Shown here piece after piece: positions 6,823-14,003 of a stretch of 14,003 bases of DNA. How positions within the stretch are numbered: the first letter of the stretch is position 1; each line of letters begins with the position of its first letter. The position numbers were made by a program, and so were the translations under genes. Under the pieces are notes generated by a model that worked only from the letters and a program-made list of their open reading frames with translations, searched no databases and was not told where the DNA came from. This DNA is from an uncultured Succinatimonas sp. (lineage in GTDB: Bacteria > Pseudomonadota > Gammaproteobacteria > Enterobacterales > Succinivibrionaceae): contig URKL01000014.1 in the NCBI GenBank assembly GCA_900548485.1, positions 1-14,003 of the forward strand, written 5' to 3'.

Positions 6823-9800
6823 TTATTCCTTGCGGACGAGATCGATATTGATACCGAGCGAACGAATTTCGCGCAGCAATACGTTAAAGGACTCCGGAAT
6901 ACCTGCATCCATGCGGTATACACCATCCACGATGTTCTTATACATCTTAGTTCTACCGTTAACATCGTCAGACTTGACAGTTAACATCTCACGCAGAGTA
7001 TAGGCTGCACCGTAAGCCTCTAATGCCCAGACTTCCATTTCACCGAAGCGCTGACCACCAAACTGAGCCTTACCACCTAACGGCTGCTGAGTTACAAGAC
7101 TATAAGATCCTGTAGAACGAGCATGCATCTTATCATCAACCAAGTGGTTGAGTTTTAACATGTACATGTAACCTACAGTTACCTTACGCTCAAAGGCACG
7201 ACCAGTACGCCCATCGTATAAGGTCATCTGACCTGACTCCGGTAAACCAGCCATACGTAACATTTCCTTGATGTTTTCTTCCTGAGCACCGTCGAATACC
7301 GGGGTTGCAACAGTTAAACCATCTCGCATGTTATTAGCTAAGGTCATAACCTCAGTATCATTTAACTCAGAAATATCAATCTTCTGAGAAGTATCGCCTA
7401 AGTCGTAAATGTCTTGTAAAGTCTTACGAATTTCAGACATTGCACGCTGCTCGATAAGCATCTTATTGATCTTGTCACCAATACCCTTAGCGGCAAGACC
7501 TAAATGGACCTCTAAAACCTGTCCGATGTTCATACGAGACGGAACGCCCAACGGGTTGAGAACCATATCAACAGGTTTACCATTCTCGTCAAATGGCATA
7601 TCTTCGATCGGGTTAATACGGGAAATAACACCCTTATTACCATGACGACCTGCAAGCTTATCACCAGGTTGAATACGACGCTTAACCGCTAAGTAAACCT
7701 TAACTATCTTCAAGACACCAGGAGTCAAATCATCACCTTCGGTGATCTTCTTCTTTTCAGCCTCAAATCTCTCACGATATTCTTTAGCGAACTCGTCTAA
7801 GCGGGCATTGAACTCCTCAAGCTGACGCTGAGCGGTATCAGAATTAAGGCTCTGAGCGAATAATTCCTTATCACCTAAAGCATTAACTTGCTCTTCAGTG
7901 AAACCATTCTTAGTTAAGAGAACACGTACCTGATGCAATAAACCTGCTGTTAGGAAAGCATATTCCTCATCAAGATCTTTCTTAGCCTGTGCTATATGCA
8001 TCTCTTCGATTTCTTTAGCACGTTTATCCTTCTCTACACCTTCACGGGTGAAGATCTGTACATCAACAACTGTACCAGTTGTGTCATTAGGAACACGTAA
8101 AGAAGAGTCTTTAACCTCAGAGGCTTTTTCACCGAAAATTGCACGTAATAATTTCTCTTCAGGAGTTAACTGAGTTTCTCCCTTTGGAGTAACCTTACCA
8201 ACTAAGATGTCACCACCAACAACTTCTGCACCAACATATACAATACCTGCCTCATCAAGTTTTGATAAAGCCTGTTCGCCAACGTTAGGAATATCAGCTG
8301 TGATTTCTTCAGGACCTAGTTTAGTATCACGAGCAACACAAGATAATTCTTGAATGTGAATAGTGGTTAAACGGTCCTTAGCAGCAACACGTTCTGAAAC
8401 TAAGATAGAATCCTCATAGTTATAACCATTCCATGGCATGAAGGCAATACGCATGTTTTGACCTAAAGCTAACTCTCCCATATCAGAAGAAGAACCATCA
8501 GCTAAAACGTCACCAGCCTTTACCTTCTCATGTAAACCTACGCAAGGGCGCTGATTTACACAGGTATTCTGATTAGAACGAGAATACTTAATTAGGTTAT
8601 AAATATCGATACCAGCATCACGCTCGTTTTCGATCTCATCTAAGTTTACGCGTACAACTATACGTGCACCATCGACATGCTCAACGATACCGCCACGCTT
8701 AGCGATAATTGATACGCCTGAGTCTACAGCTAAGGCTCGCTCCATACCTGTTCCAACAAACGGCTTTTCAGAGCGTACAGTAGGAACAGCCTGACGTTGC
8801 ATGTTAGCGCCCATCAAGGCACGGTTAGCATCATCATGCTCCAAGAAAGGAATTAGTGCTGCAGCTACAGAGATAATCTGCTGAGGAGAAACGTCCATGA
8901 ACTGAACATCCTGAGCTCGACGAACCTCAGATTCACCCTTATAACGACATTGTACATACTCAGAGACAATCTTACCGTTTTCATCTAAATCGGTATTAGC
9001 CTGAGCAATTACGTACTGACCTTCCTCAATAGCTGATAAGTACTGGAACTCTTCGGAAACAACACCATCTTTTACATAACGATACGGTGTCTCCAGGAAG
9101 CCATAATCATTGCAACGAGCAAATACAGCTAAAGAGTTAATAAGACCAATGTTCGGGCCTTCCGGAGTCTCAATAGGGCATAAACGACCATAGTGAGTCG
9201 GATGAACGTCACGAACCTCGAATCCAGCACGTTCACGAGTTAAACCACCAGGACCTAAAGCGGAAATACGACGCTTGTGAGTAACCTCAGATAACGGATT
9301 GTTCTGATCCATAAACTGAGAAAGCTGGCTTGAACCGTAGAATTCTTTAATAGCCGCAGAAATCGGCTTAGCATTAATAAGTTCCTGAGGAGTAGTGTTA
9401 TCAAGATCTCCTAAGGATAATCTTTCCTTAACAGCACGCTCAACACGAACTAAACCAATACGGAACTGGTTTTCTGCCATCTCGCCTACAGAACGAATAC
9501 GACGATTACCTAAGTGATCGATATCGTCAATATTCTCTTTACCGTTACGAATCTTAACTAAGTAACGAATAACCTTAACAATATCAGAATTGTTTAAAGT
9601 ACCGCGAGAGGATTCGTTTTCAATACCAGTGGTATCTAATTCTAAATCCTTACCCTTAGCATCAGTTGCTTTACCTTCAAGCTCAATTACATTGACACTT
9701 AAATCAAGCAAATTCAGAGGCATAATAATTGCCTCATCAAATGTAAACTCTTCGCCACCTTCAGGAGCAATCTTTACCTTACGTAAATAGCGCTCAGCAG

Positions 9801-11304
9801 CAGTTAACATCTGATCCTTCTTAGCCGGGACTAAGGAATTATCTAAGTAATCTAAAAGCTTATTGGCAATGCGCTTAGGGCTTGTATTAGGAATACAAGC
9901 AACCTCACCTTGATCAAGGTAAGGACGAATTGCATCAACAACCTGAGGGAACTGAGCATAAACAAAGCCATCAACGATAGCAATACCAGACTCCTCAGTA
10001 TTGATCTGAACGTTAGGATCAGACAACAAACGAGATAAACCAGCTTTGAAATTCTTCTCTTCAACAAAGTGAGTGTCAAATTTCATACGACCCACAGAGG
10101 AGAGATCATAGCGGTCTTCTGCAAAGAATAAATTCTTAAATAAAGTATCGGCTGCTTCAGCATTAGGCATTTCGCCTGGACGCATCATCTTGTAAATTTC
10201 ATATAAAGCAGCATAACGATCAGCTTCATCAGAAGAAAGATCACGGGTAGTGTCAGCGCGTAAAGTATCAGCAATGAACGGACCTTCATCTACCTGACTT
10301 GTATAAAGGATCTCAATCTTCTTTAAAGAATTTTCAGAAATAGCAGAAAGGTTCTCTGCAGTTAAAACTGTATTAGCAGCTAAAACGACGTCGCCTAATT
10401 TATTGCGATAATCGCGAGCAACAATCTTATCGAGTAAGTACTCAGGTGGAACCTCAATGGTCTTAACATCAGCTTTATTTAACTGACGGATATGACGGGC
10501 GGTAATCTTCTTACCCTTTTCTACTAAGACCTCTTTATTGAGCATGATATCGAAAGTTGCGGTTTCACCACGCAATCTCTCAGGTACCAATTCCATTAAA
10601 ATCTTGTTGCTCTTAAACTCTACTTCTACAGTATCAAAGAATAAGTTTAAGATTTGCTCGGTGTTATAGCCTAATGCTCTTAAAAGCACAGTTGCAGGCA
10701 ACTTGCGACGACGATCAATACGCACAAATAAGTTATCACGATGATCGAATTCGAAGTCAAGCCAAGAGCCGCGGTAAGGAATTACACGAGCGCTAAACAG
10801 GATACGACCTGGATGGGTCTTACCCTTATCGTTGTCAAAGAAAACACCCGGACTACGATGTAGCTGAGATACCACGACACGCTCAGTACCATTCACAATG
10901 AAGGTACCATTATCGGTCATAAGTGGGATCTCTCCCATGTAAACATCCTGGTCAATACGCTCTTTTACAGTTTTGGGAGAATCTTTTTCGTAACGGACCA
11001 GACTTAATTTTACTTTCAGCGGAGCAGAATAGGTTGTTCCACGAATCATACATTCGCGGACATTAAACTTGGGCTCGCCAAGATGGAAACTGTTATAGCA
11101 AAGTTCAGCATTGCCAGAGTAGCTCTTAATCGGAAAAACGCTCTTAAAAGCAGCTACCAGTCCATTTTCATTATTAGGATCTGAACTTATAAATTGTTTG
11201 AAAGAATCGAGTTGAACTGCAAGTAAATATGGAGTGTCTAAGACTTTTACTCTCTTGCCAAAATCCTTACGGATGCGCTTTTGCTCAGTATAGGAGTAGA
11301 CCAT
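6823..11304 (-). CDS. rpoB: DNA-directed RNA polymerase subunit beta, with large inserted segment
   Basis: Beta forms, with beta', the RNA polymerase active-site cleft and is the rifampicin target. The start [18 protein letters not shown] matches E. coli. The ATG at 11302-11304 is preceded by GAGGATCCCCTATCC, nearly the E. coli rpoB context, so the longer in-frame extension upstream is rejected. The rifampicin region ([15 protein letters not shown], Asp666 equal to E. coli Asp516) is wild type at the usual resistance positions. Later landmarks are the [14 protein letters not shown] lysines and the conserved end SLGINIDL. The length is 1493 residues against 1342. Residues 410-572 replace a 17-residue stretch of E. 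coli (406-422), adding about 146 residues. The insertion is in frame and its codon use looks like its surroundings. Confidence 0.99.
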   Translation of the reverse strand: MVYSYTEQKRIRKDFGKRVKVLDTPYLLAVQLDSFKQFISSDPNNENGLVAAFKSVFPIKSYSGNAELCYNSFHLGEPKFNVRECMIRGTTYSAPLKVKLSLVRYEKDSPKTVKERIDQDVYMGEIPLMTDNGTFIVNGTERVVVSQLHRSPGVFFDNDKGKTHPGRILFSARVIPYRGSWLDFEFDHRDNLFVRIDRRRKLPATVLLRALGYNTEQILNLFFDTVEVEFKSNKILMELVPERLRGETATFDIMLNKEVLVEKGKKITARHIRQLNKADVKTIEVPPEYLLDKIVARDYRNKLGDVVLAANTVLTAENLSAISENSLKKIEILYTSQVDEGPFIADTLRADTTRDLSSDEADRYAALYEIYKMMRPGEMPNAEAADTLFKNLFFAEDRYDLSSVGRMKFDTHFVEEKNFKAGLSRLLSDPNVQINTEESGIAIVDGFVYAQFPQVVDAIRPYLDQGEVACIPNTSPKRIANKLLDYLDNSLVPAKKDQMLTAAERYLRKVKIAPEGGEEFTFDEAIIMPLNLLDLSVNVIELEGKATDAKGKDLELDTTGIENESSRGTLNNSDIVKVIRYLVKIRNGKENIDDIDHLGNRRIRSVGEMAENQFRIGLVRVERAVKERLSLGDLDNTTPQELINAKPISAAIKEFYGSSQLSQFMDQNNPLSEVTHKRRISALGPGGLTRERAGFEVRDVHPTHYGRLCPIETPEGPNIGLINSLAVFARCNDYGFLETPYRYVKDGVVSEEFQYLSAIEEGQYVIAQANTDLDENGKIVSEYVQCRYKGESEVRRAQDVQFMDVSPQQIISVAAALIPFLEHDDANRALMGANMQRQAVPTVRSEKPFVGTGMERALAVDSGVSIIAKRGGIVEHVDGARIVVRVNLDEIENERDAGIDIYNLIKYSRSNQNTCVNQRPCVGLHEKVKAGDVLADGSSSDMGELALGQNMRIAFMPWNGYNYEDSILVSERVAAKDRLTTIHIQELSCVARDTKLGPEEITADIPNVGEQALSKLDEAGIVYVGAEVVGGDILVGKVTPKGETQLTPEEKLLRAIFGEKASEVKDSSLRVPNDTTGTVVDVQIFTREGVEKDKRAKEIEEMHIAQAKKDLDEEYAFLTAGLLHQVRVLLTKNGFTEEQVNALGDKELFAQSLNSDTAQRQLEEFNARLDEFAKEYRERFEAEKKKITEGDDLTPGVLKIVKVYLAVKRRIQPGDKLAGRHGNKGVISRINPIEDMPFDENGKPVDMVLNPLGVPSRMNIGQVLEVHLGLAAKGIGDKINKMLIEQRAMSEIRKTLQDIYDLGDTSQKIDISELNDTEVMTLANNMRDGLTVATPVFDGAQEENIKEMLRMAGLPESGQMTLYDGRTGRAFERKVTVGYMYMLKLNHLVDDKMHARSTGSYSLVTQQPLGGKAQFGGQRFGEMEVWALEAYGAAYTLREMLTVKSDDVNGRTKMYKNIVDGVYRMDAGIPESFNVLLREIRSLGINIDLVRKE

Positions 11305-11342
11305 GGATAGGGGATCCTCTGATTGATCTGTTTCCGGTATGG

Positions 11343-11456
11343 GATGCCTTGGCATCTTGTGTCTTATCAGGCACCGAACCCGCCCCCTCATAAATGGAGG
11401 AGCGGGTTTGATTTGAAGTTACGGTCGAACCGTAATTGGTTCGGTGCGAACCAATT
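11343..11456 (-). promoter_or_regulatory. Structured rplL-rpoB intergenic leader with four hairpins
   Basis: The 173-nt gap before rpoB contains, in transcript order: AATTGGTTCG/CGAACCAATT (11434-11456, 10 bp, 3-nt loop); TTACGGT/ACCGTAA (11419-11435, 7 bp); AACCCGC/GCGGGTT enclosing CCTC/GAGG (about 11377-11410); and GATGC/GCATC (11343-11356). None is followed by a U-tract. A 10-nt segment GCACCGAACC in the first hairpin can also pair perfectly with GGTTCGGTGC downstream (plus-strand 11371-11380 and 11438-11447), giving an alternative fold. In E. coli this gap holds a transcription attenuator and an RNase III site that lower rpoBC relative to ribosomal protein output; the position suggests the same job here. 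Confidence 0.6.
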
Positions 11457-11477
11457 TATGTAAGAGCATTAGCTGAA

Positions 11478-11843
11478 TTATTCAGCAGCAGCCTTTGCAC
11501 CAGCGTCGGTTAAGCTCTTGACTAAAGCATCAGCCTCTTCCTTAGGCATAGCTTCCTTGATCTTAGCAGGAGCAGACTCAACTAAGTCCTTAGCTTCCTT
11601 TAAGCCTAAGCCAGTAGCGGTACGGACAGCCTTGATGACGGCGATCTTGTTAGCACCAACTTCCTTAAGAACTACGTCGAACTCGGTCTTCTCTTCAGCA
11701 GCAGCGGCAGCAGCAGGAGCAGCAGCAACAGCAGCGGCAGCAGAAACACCAAACTTCTCTTCCATAGCCTTAACGAGTTCAACAACTTCGGTTACAGATA
11801 AGGCAGCAATAGCCTCAATGATTTCATCCTTAGATAAAGCCAT
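11478..11843 (-). CDS. rplL: 50S ribosomal protein L7/L12 (bL12)
   Basis: L7/L12 forms the flexible multicopy stalk that recruits and stimulates translation GTPases (EF-Tu, EF-G, IF2). The 121 residues equal the E. coli length. The N-terminal dimerisation domain carries [12 protein letters not shown] and [16 protein letters not shown]. An unusually alanine-rich hinge spans about residues 34-49. The C-terminal domain begins [10 protein letters not shown] and carries the factor-binding [24 protein letters not shown]. The ATG at 11841-11843 has AAGGAA at 11852-11857; a longer in-frame start eight codons upstream lacks support. It follows rplJ by 55 nt and is normally co-regulated with it through the L10 leader. 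Confidence 0.99.
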   Translation of the reverse strand: MALSKDEIIEAIAALSVTEVVELVKAMEEKFGVSAAAAVAAAPAAAAAAEEKTEFDVVLKEVGANKIAVIKAVRTATGLGLKEAKDLVESAPAKIKEAMPKEEADALVKSLTDAGAKAAAE

Positions 11844-11880
11844 TTTATATATTCCTTTATTTAACAACTAGGCAAAGCCT

Positions 11881-11906
11881 AAAAAAAATCGCAGGCTATT
11901 AAGCCT
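11881..11906 (-). other. Hairpin over rplJ stop codon followed by U8
   Basis: AGGCT (11893-11897) and AGCCT (11902-11906) form a 5-bp stem whose loop lies on the rplJ stop codon; four nucleotides later comes a run of eight U in the transcript (11881-11888). A second small hairpin, TAGGC/GCCTA (11869-11881), follows and could compete for the AGCCT arm. The stem is too short for confident terminator calling. It could be a weak attenuator or a processing site between L10 and L7/L12. Confidence 0.35.
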
Positions 11907-12423
11907 CAGTAGCAGGGGCAGCTTCGCCGCCTTCAGCCAATTTATCGCCCAATGCGGCGAGAGTACGTACGAGTTTACCAGCAGCAGCTTCTTTGAGAGT
12001 TGCAAGAAGTTTAGCGATAGCTTCATCGTAAGTAGGTAAGGTAGCAAGAACATCAATGTCTTTGCCGTCATATGCTTTACCCTCAAAAGCTAAAGCTTTA
12101 ACTTTGAAGGTGTCGCAATTTTTAGCAAATTCTTTGAAGATACGTGCAGCAGCGCCCGGGTGCTCAAGAGACAAACCGATAATGGTCGGACCCTTGCAAC
12201 TATCTTTAATGCACTCGAACTCAGAGCCTTCTAACGCACGGGTTAAAAGAGTATTACGTACAACATGTAAATAAACATTGTTAGCACGAGCCTCTTTACG
12301 TAACGCAGTCAGCTTGGCTACAGGAATACCACAAGAATCAGCGGTGACAGCTGACACAGCTTTCTTGGCGACTTCGGCGACTTCGGCAACAATTGCCTTT
12401 TTGTCTTCGATTTTCATTGCCAT
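11899..12423 (-). CDS. rplJ: 50S ribosomal protein L10 (uL10)
   Basis: L10 is the stalk base: it binds 23S rRNA and anchors L7/L12 dimers through its C-terminal helix. The 174 residues compare with 165 in E. coli. Matching segments are [14 protein letters not shown] (7-20), [44 protein letters not shown] and [17 protein letters not shown]. An extra Ala/Glu-rich tail ends the protein. The ATG at 12421-12423 has AGGAG at 12436-12440, with a rather long 12-nt spacing. The L10-L7/L12 complex is expected to bind the leader upstream and repress translation of both proteins. Confidence 0.98.
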   Translation of the reverse strand: MAMKIEDKKAIVAEVAEVAKKAVSAVTADSCGIPVAKLTALRKEARANNVYLHVVRNTLLTRALEGSEFECIKDSCKGPTIIGLSLEHPGAAARIFKEFAKNCDTFKVKALAFEGKAYDGKDIDVLATLPTYDEAIAKLLATLKEAAAGKLVRTLAALGDKLAEGGEAAPATEA

Positions 12424-12625
12424 TTTTAGCAGTGACTCCTGGAATGTCCACTATTGGACTTAACCCCAAACGGGGACTACCGGAAAAATCAGTTCCAAGG
12501 AAATATATTCCTGGAGCTAATCTCCGCCTACGCAGGATGATTAAGGATACTTCCCCCTGCGGTCTTTGGTGGGATATGCTCCCTTCCAAAATCTTTTAAA
12601 GTGCTAGTATCCACGCACTTGCTGA
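12424..12625 (-). promoter_or_regulatory. L10 leader-type regulatory RNA before rplJ
   Basis: The 202 nt between rplA and rplJ have no gene but rich structure. CGCAGG (12531-12536) pairs with CCTGCG (12556-12561), and the mRNA-sense CCTGCGTAGGCGG resembles the conserved core of the L10 leader as I recall it. Further stems are AAGTGC/GCACTT (12599-12620), GGAA/TTCC (12499-12511), CCCC/GGGG (12464-12475) and GTCCA/TGGAC (12446-12459), the last just before the ribosome binding site. In E. coli the L10-L7/L12 complex binds such a leader to repress rplJL translation. No good promoter was seen here, so the genes are probably read through from rplKA. Confidence 0.7.
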
Positions 12626-13342
12626 TTATTCAGCAGCGATAGCTTGCTCAGCCTTCAAGGAGTTCTTATCGACAGTTAAACCAACACCCATGGTGGTAGA
12701 AACTGCGATCTTCTTGATGAAGGCACCCTTAGCAGCAGCCGGCTTCTGTTTGATAATGGCAGCAACTAAAGCATTGAGGTTCTCGGTAAGCTGTTCGGCG
12801 GTGAAAGAGGCCTTACCAATAGAGGTCTGGATATTACCAGCCTTATCATTACGGTAACGTACCTGACCTGCCTTAGCATTCTTAACGGCAGTGGTAACAT
12901 CACGAGTAACAGTACCAACCTTAGGGTTCGGCATTAAACCACGCGGACCTAAGATCTGACCTAACTGACCTACAACACGCATTGCGTCCGGAGAAGCAAT
13001 AACAACATCGAAGTCCATAAAGCCTTTCTTGATCTCAGCGGCTAACTCGTCCATACCAACATGATCAGCACCAGCTGCCTTTGCCTGCTCGGCTAACTCG
13101 CCCTGAGTGAACACTAAAACACGAACGGTCTTACCAGTACCATTAGGTAAAACGGTAGCACCACGAACATTCTGATCAGACTTAGTAGCATCAATGCCTA
13201 ACTGAATTGCAACATCAACGCTCTCGTTAAACTTAGCCTTGGCAGTCTGCTTTAACAGATCGAAACCTTCAACTGCAGAGTAAACCTTGGTCTTGTCAAC
13301 TGCAGCACGAATCTCTTTCAGGCGTTTTGAAACTTTGGCCAT
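12626..13342 (-). CDS. rplA: 50S ribosomal protein L1 (uL1)
   Basis: L1 forms the mobile stalk at the E-site that moves deacylated tRNA, and acts as translational repressor of the rplKA operon in E. coli. The 238 residues compare with 234 in E. coli. Signature stretches are [14 protein letters not shown] (38-51), the [12 protein letters not shown] segment, [36 protein letters not shown], and the final [17 protein letters not shown]. The ATG at 13340-13342 begins 2 nt after the rplK stop. Its ribosome binding site GGAGG is provided by the last codons of rplK (Val-Glu-Glu), so the two are translationally coupled. Confidence 0.99.
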   Translation of the reverse strand: MAKVSKRLKEIRAAVDKTKVYSAVEGFDLLKQTAKAKFNESVDVAIQLGIDATKSDQNVRGATVLPNGTGKTVRVLVFTQGELAEQAKAAGADHVGMDELAAEIKKGFMDFDVVIASPDAMRVVGQLGQILGPRGLMPNPKVGTVTRDVTTAVKNAKAGQVRYRNDKAGNIQTSIGKASFTAEQLTENLNALVAAIIKQKPAAAKGAFIKKIAVSTTMGVGLTVDKNSLKAEQAIAAE

Positions 13343-13344
13343 TA

Positions 13345-13773
13345 TTATTCCTCCACCTGAATGCCCATGGAACGAGCAGTACCAGCAATTGAACGAGCAG
13401 AAGCTTCAACGTCAGCACCAGTCATATCCTGGTCTTTCTCTTTGGCGATCTCAAGGCACTGAGCCATGGTGATCTTACCTGCAACTTCGATACCCGGCTT
13501 GTGAGAAGCGCTCTTTAAGCCAGCAGCTTTCTTAATTAAGAAAGAAGCAGGGGTACTCTTAGAAACGAAGGTGAAAGACTTATCAGAATAAACAGTAATG
13601 ATAACCGGAACCGGCAAGCCTTTTTCCATCTTTGCAGTTTTTGCATTGAAGGCTTTGCAGAATTCCATAATGTTAACACCGTGCTGGCCGAGAGCCGGAC
13701 CAACTGGAGGAGCAGGATTAGCATTACCTGCACCAACTTGTAACTTAATATAGGCAGTTACTTTCTTTGCCAT
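13345..13773 (-). CDS. rplK: 50S ribosomal protein L11 (uL11)
   Basis: L11 binds the GTPase-associated centre of 23S rRNA and is needed for RelA activation by uncharged tRNA. The 142 residues equal the E. coli length. Visible are [13 protein letters not shown], the proline-rich [24 protein letters not shown], and the C-terminal rRNA-binding part with [21 protein letters not shown]. The ATG at 13771-13773 has GAGGAA at 13782-13787. It is the first gene of the rplKA-rplJL-rpoBC unit and follows a strong promoter. secE-nusG, its usual upstream neighbours, are not visible in the 230 nt left in the window. Confidence 0.99.
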   Translation of the reverse strand: MAKKVTAYIKLQVGAGNANPAPPVGPALGQHGVNIMEFCKAFNAKTAKMEKGLPVPVIITVYSDKSFTFVSKSTPASFLIKKAAGLKSASHKPGIEVAGKITMAQCLEIAKEKDQDMTGADVEASARSIAGTARSMGIQVEE

Positions 13774-13775
13774 TT

Positions 13776-13787
13776 GAGGTATTCCTC
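13776..13787 (-). promoter_or_regulatory. rplK ribosome binding site inside a small hairpin
   Basis: The ribosome binding site GAGG (13784-13787) is complementary to CCTC (13776-13779), with a 4-nt loop, just 2 nt before the ATG. This 4-bp GC-rich stem could partly mask the site and make translation sensitive to a repressor such as L1. It is short and may be fortuitous. Confidence 0.35.
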
Positions 13788-13827
13788 TAAATTATGGGTA
13801 ATAGCGCACCACTTTGAGTGCTTCCCT

Positions 13828-13847
13828 CGGTCAAATTCCCCTGACCG
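13828..13847 (-). promoter_or_regulatory. rplK leader stem-loop, candidate L1 binding region
   Basis: CGGTCA (13828-13833) pairs with TGACCG (13842-13847). In the mRNA the 8-nt loop reads GGGGAATT. It lies in the roughly 100-nt leader between promoter and rplK, followed by GAGGGAAG. In E. coli, L1 represses translation from the rplK leader by binding an rRNA-like structure. A match to the L1 rRNA site was not established here; the assignment is by position. Confidence 0.4.
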
Positions 13848-13883
13848 TTAAGGGTAGTGTGATGAACACAGAATATCTATGTG

Positions 13884-13912
13884 ATTATACACAAATCTAA
13901 TTTTATTTTCAA
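13884..13912 (-). promoter_or_regulatory. Strong sigma-70 promoter for rplKAJL-rpoBC
   Basis: On the minus strand: TTGAAA (-35, 13907-13912), a 17-nt spacer, and a perfect TATAAT (-10, 13884-13889). Upstream is a long T/A tract (13913-13939) that looks like an UP element. Transcription would start near 13877, giving a leader of about 104 nt before rplK. Confidence 0.85.
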
Positions 13913-13927
13913 GAAAAAAAAAAATAA

Positions 13928-14002
13928 TTAATAATTAATGTTTTTATGTCCAGATGAAGTTCGTCCTCTATCACTTCTCTCACCACTTCCATTTGCCCCT
14001 TT
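13928..14002 (-). CDS. Possible 3' end of an upstream gene, unrecognised
   Basis: An open frame enters from the right edge and stops at TAA (13928-13930), giving 24 residues rich in Gly, Ser, Arg and Lys (K-G-A-N-G-S-G-E-R-S-D-R-G-R and so on). This resembles the loose basic tails of RNA-binding proteins such as DEAD-box helicases, but is too short to identify. It does not look like the NusG C-terminus usually found before rplK. Another frame is also open, so coding is uncertain. Confidence 0.2.
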   Translation of the reverse strand, partial: KGANGSGERSDRGRTSSGHKNINY

Positions 14003-14003
14003 C

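Noticed and set aside
9270..9340. Possible rifampicin-resistance alleles in rpoB
   Set aside because: The residues matching E. coli Asp516, His526 and Ser531 are wild type; only a conservative Ile to Val change was noted next to them.
11305..11391. 29-codon in-frame extension of rpoB
   Set aside because: It has no similarity to RpoB, overlaps the intergenic hairpins, and the ATG at 11302-11304 matches the E. coli start and its upstream context.
11518..11871. Plus-strand frame opposite rplL
   Set aside because: Its Ala/Ser-rich content mirrors the alanine-rich hinge of L7/L12.
12338..12599. Open frames on both strands across the rplJ leader
   Set aside because: They cross the structured L10 leader and the rplJ start, with no known family and no conserved features.
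1..14003. Mobile elements, CRISPR array, tRNA or rRNA genes
   Set aside because: No transposase, terminal repeats, regularly spaced repeats or cloverleaf were seen; all long frames are accounted for by housekeeping genes.

Overview
This window holds the core transcription-translation block of a gammaproteobacterium. Every gene lies on the minus strand, so in the transcribed direction the order is rplK, rplA, rplJ, rplL, rpoB, rpoC, ridA, tusD, tusC, tusB, rpsL, rpsG (cut by the window edge). S12, L11, L7/L12, RidA and most of RpoB and RpoC read very close to their E. coli counterparts. RpoB has the long gammaproteobacterial loop before the K-I-T-E-G-D-D segment, and the DsrE/F/H-type TusDCB set is a gammaproteobacterial trait. 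The DNA is AT-rich with many Lys and Asn codons. A low-GC relative of Aeromonadales, perhaps Succinivibrionaceae, would fit, but this is a guess that cannot be proven from the window.

Right end (13774-14003): a strong sigma-70 promoter and a structured leader drive rplK-rplA, followed by a 202-nt rplJ leader of the L10-leader type and then rplJ-rplL. The 173-nt rplL-rpoB gap is packed with hairpins. rpoB and rpoC are separated by 58 nt. rpoC ends in the clearest intrinsic terminator of the window, and its U-tract runs directly into the ribosome binding site of ridA.

Left part: ridA and a tightly overlapping, very AT-rich tusD-tusC-tusB group sit between rpoC and rpsL. A separate promoter with an AT-rich upstream element lies 73-102 nt before rpsL, and its mRNA would begin with a perfect hairpin. 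rpsL and rpsG follow, with a possible S7 feedback site between them.

Functionally, L11, L1, L10 and L7/L12 build the stalk regions of the 50S subunit, S12 and S7 belong to the 30S decoding centre and head, and RpoB/RpoC form the RNA polymerase catalytic core. TusBCD relays sulfur for 2-thiouridine in tRNA wobble positions, and RidA removes reactive enamine/imine intermediates. No mobile element, CRISPR array, tRNA or rRNA was seen.

The gene content is ordinary. The unusual parts are (1) an extra segment of about 146 residues in RpoB between the lobe and the rifampicin region, (2) an extended RpoC N-terminus and a 26-residue RpoC insertion, (3) the terminator/ribosome-binding-site fusion before ridA, (4) the competing RNA structures before rpoB, and (5) the joining of an E. 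coli-type tusDCB-rpsL neighbourhood to a Pseudomonas-type rpoC-rpsL neighbourhood.
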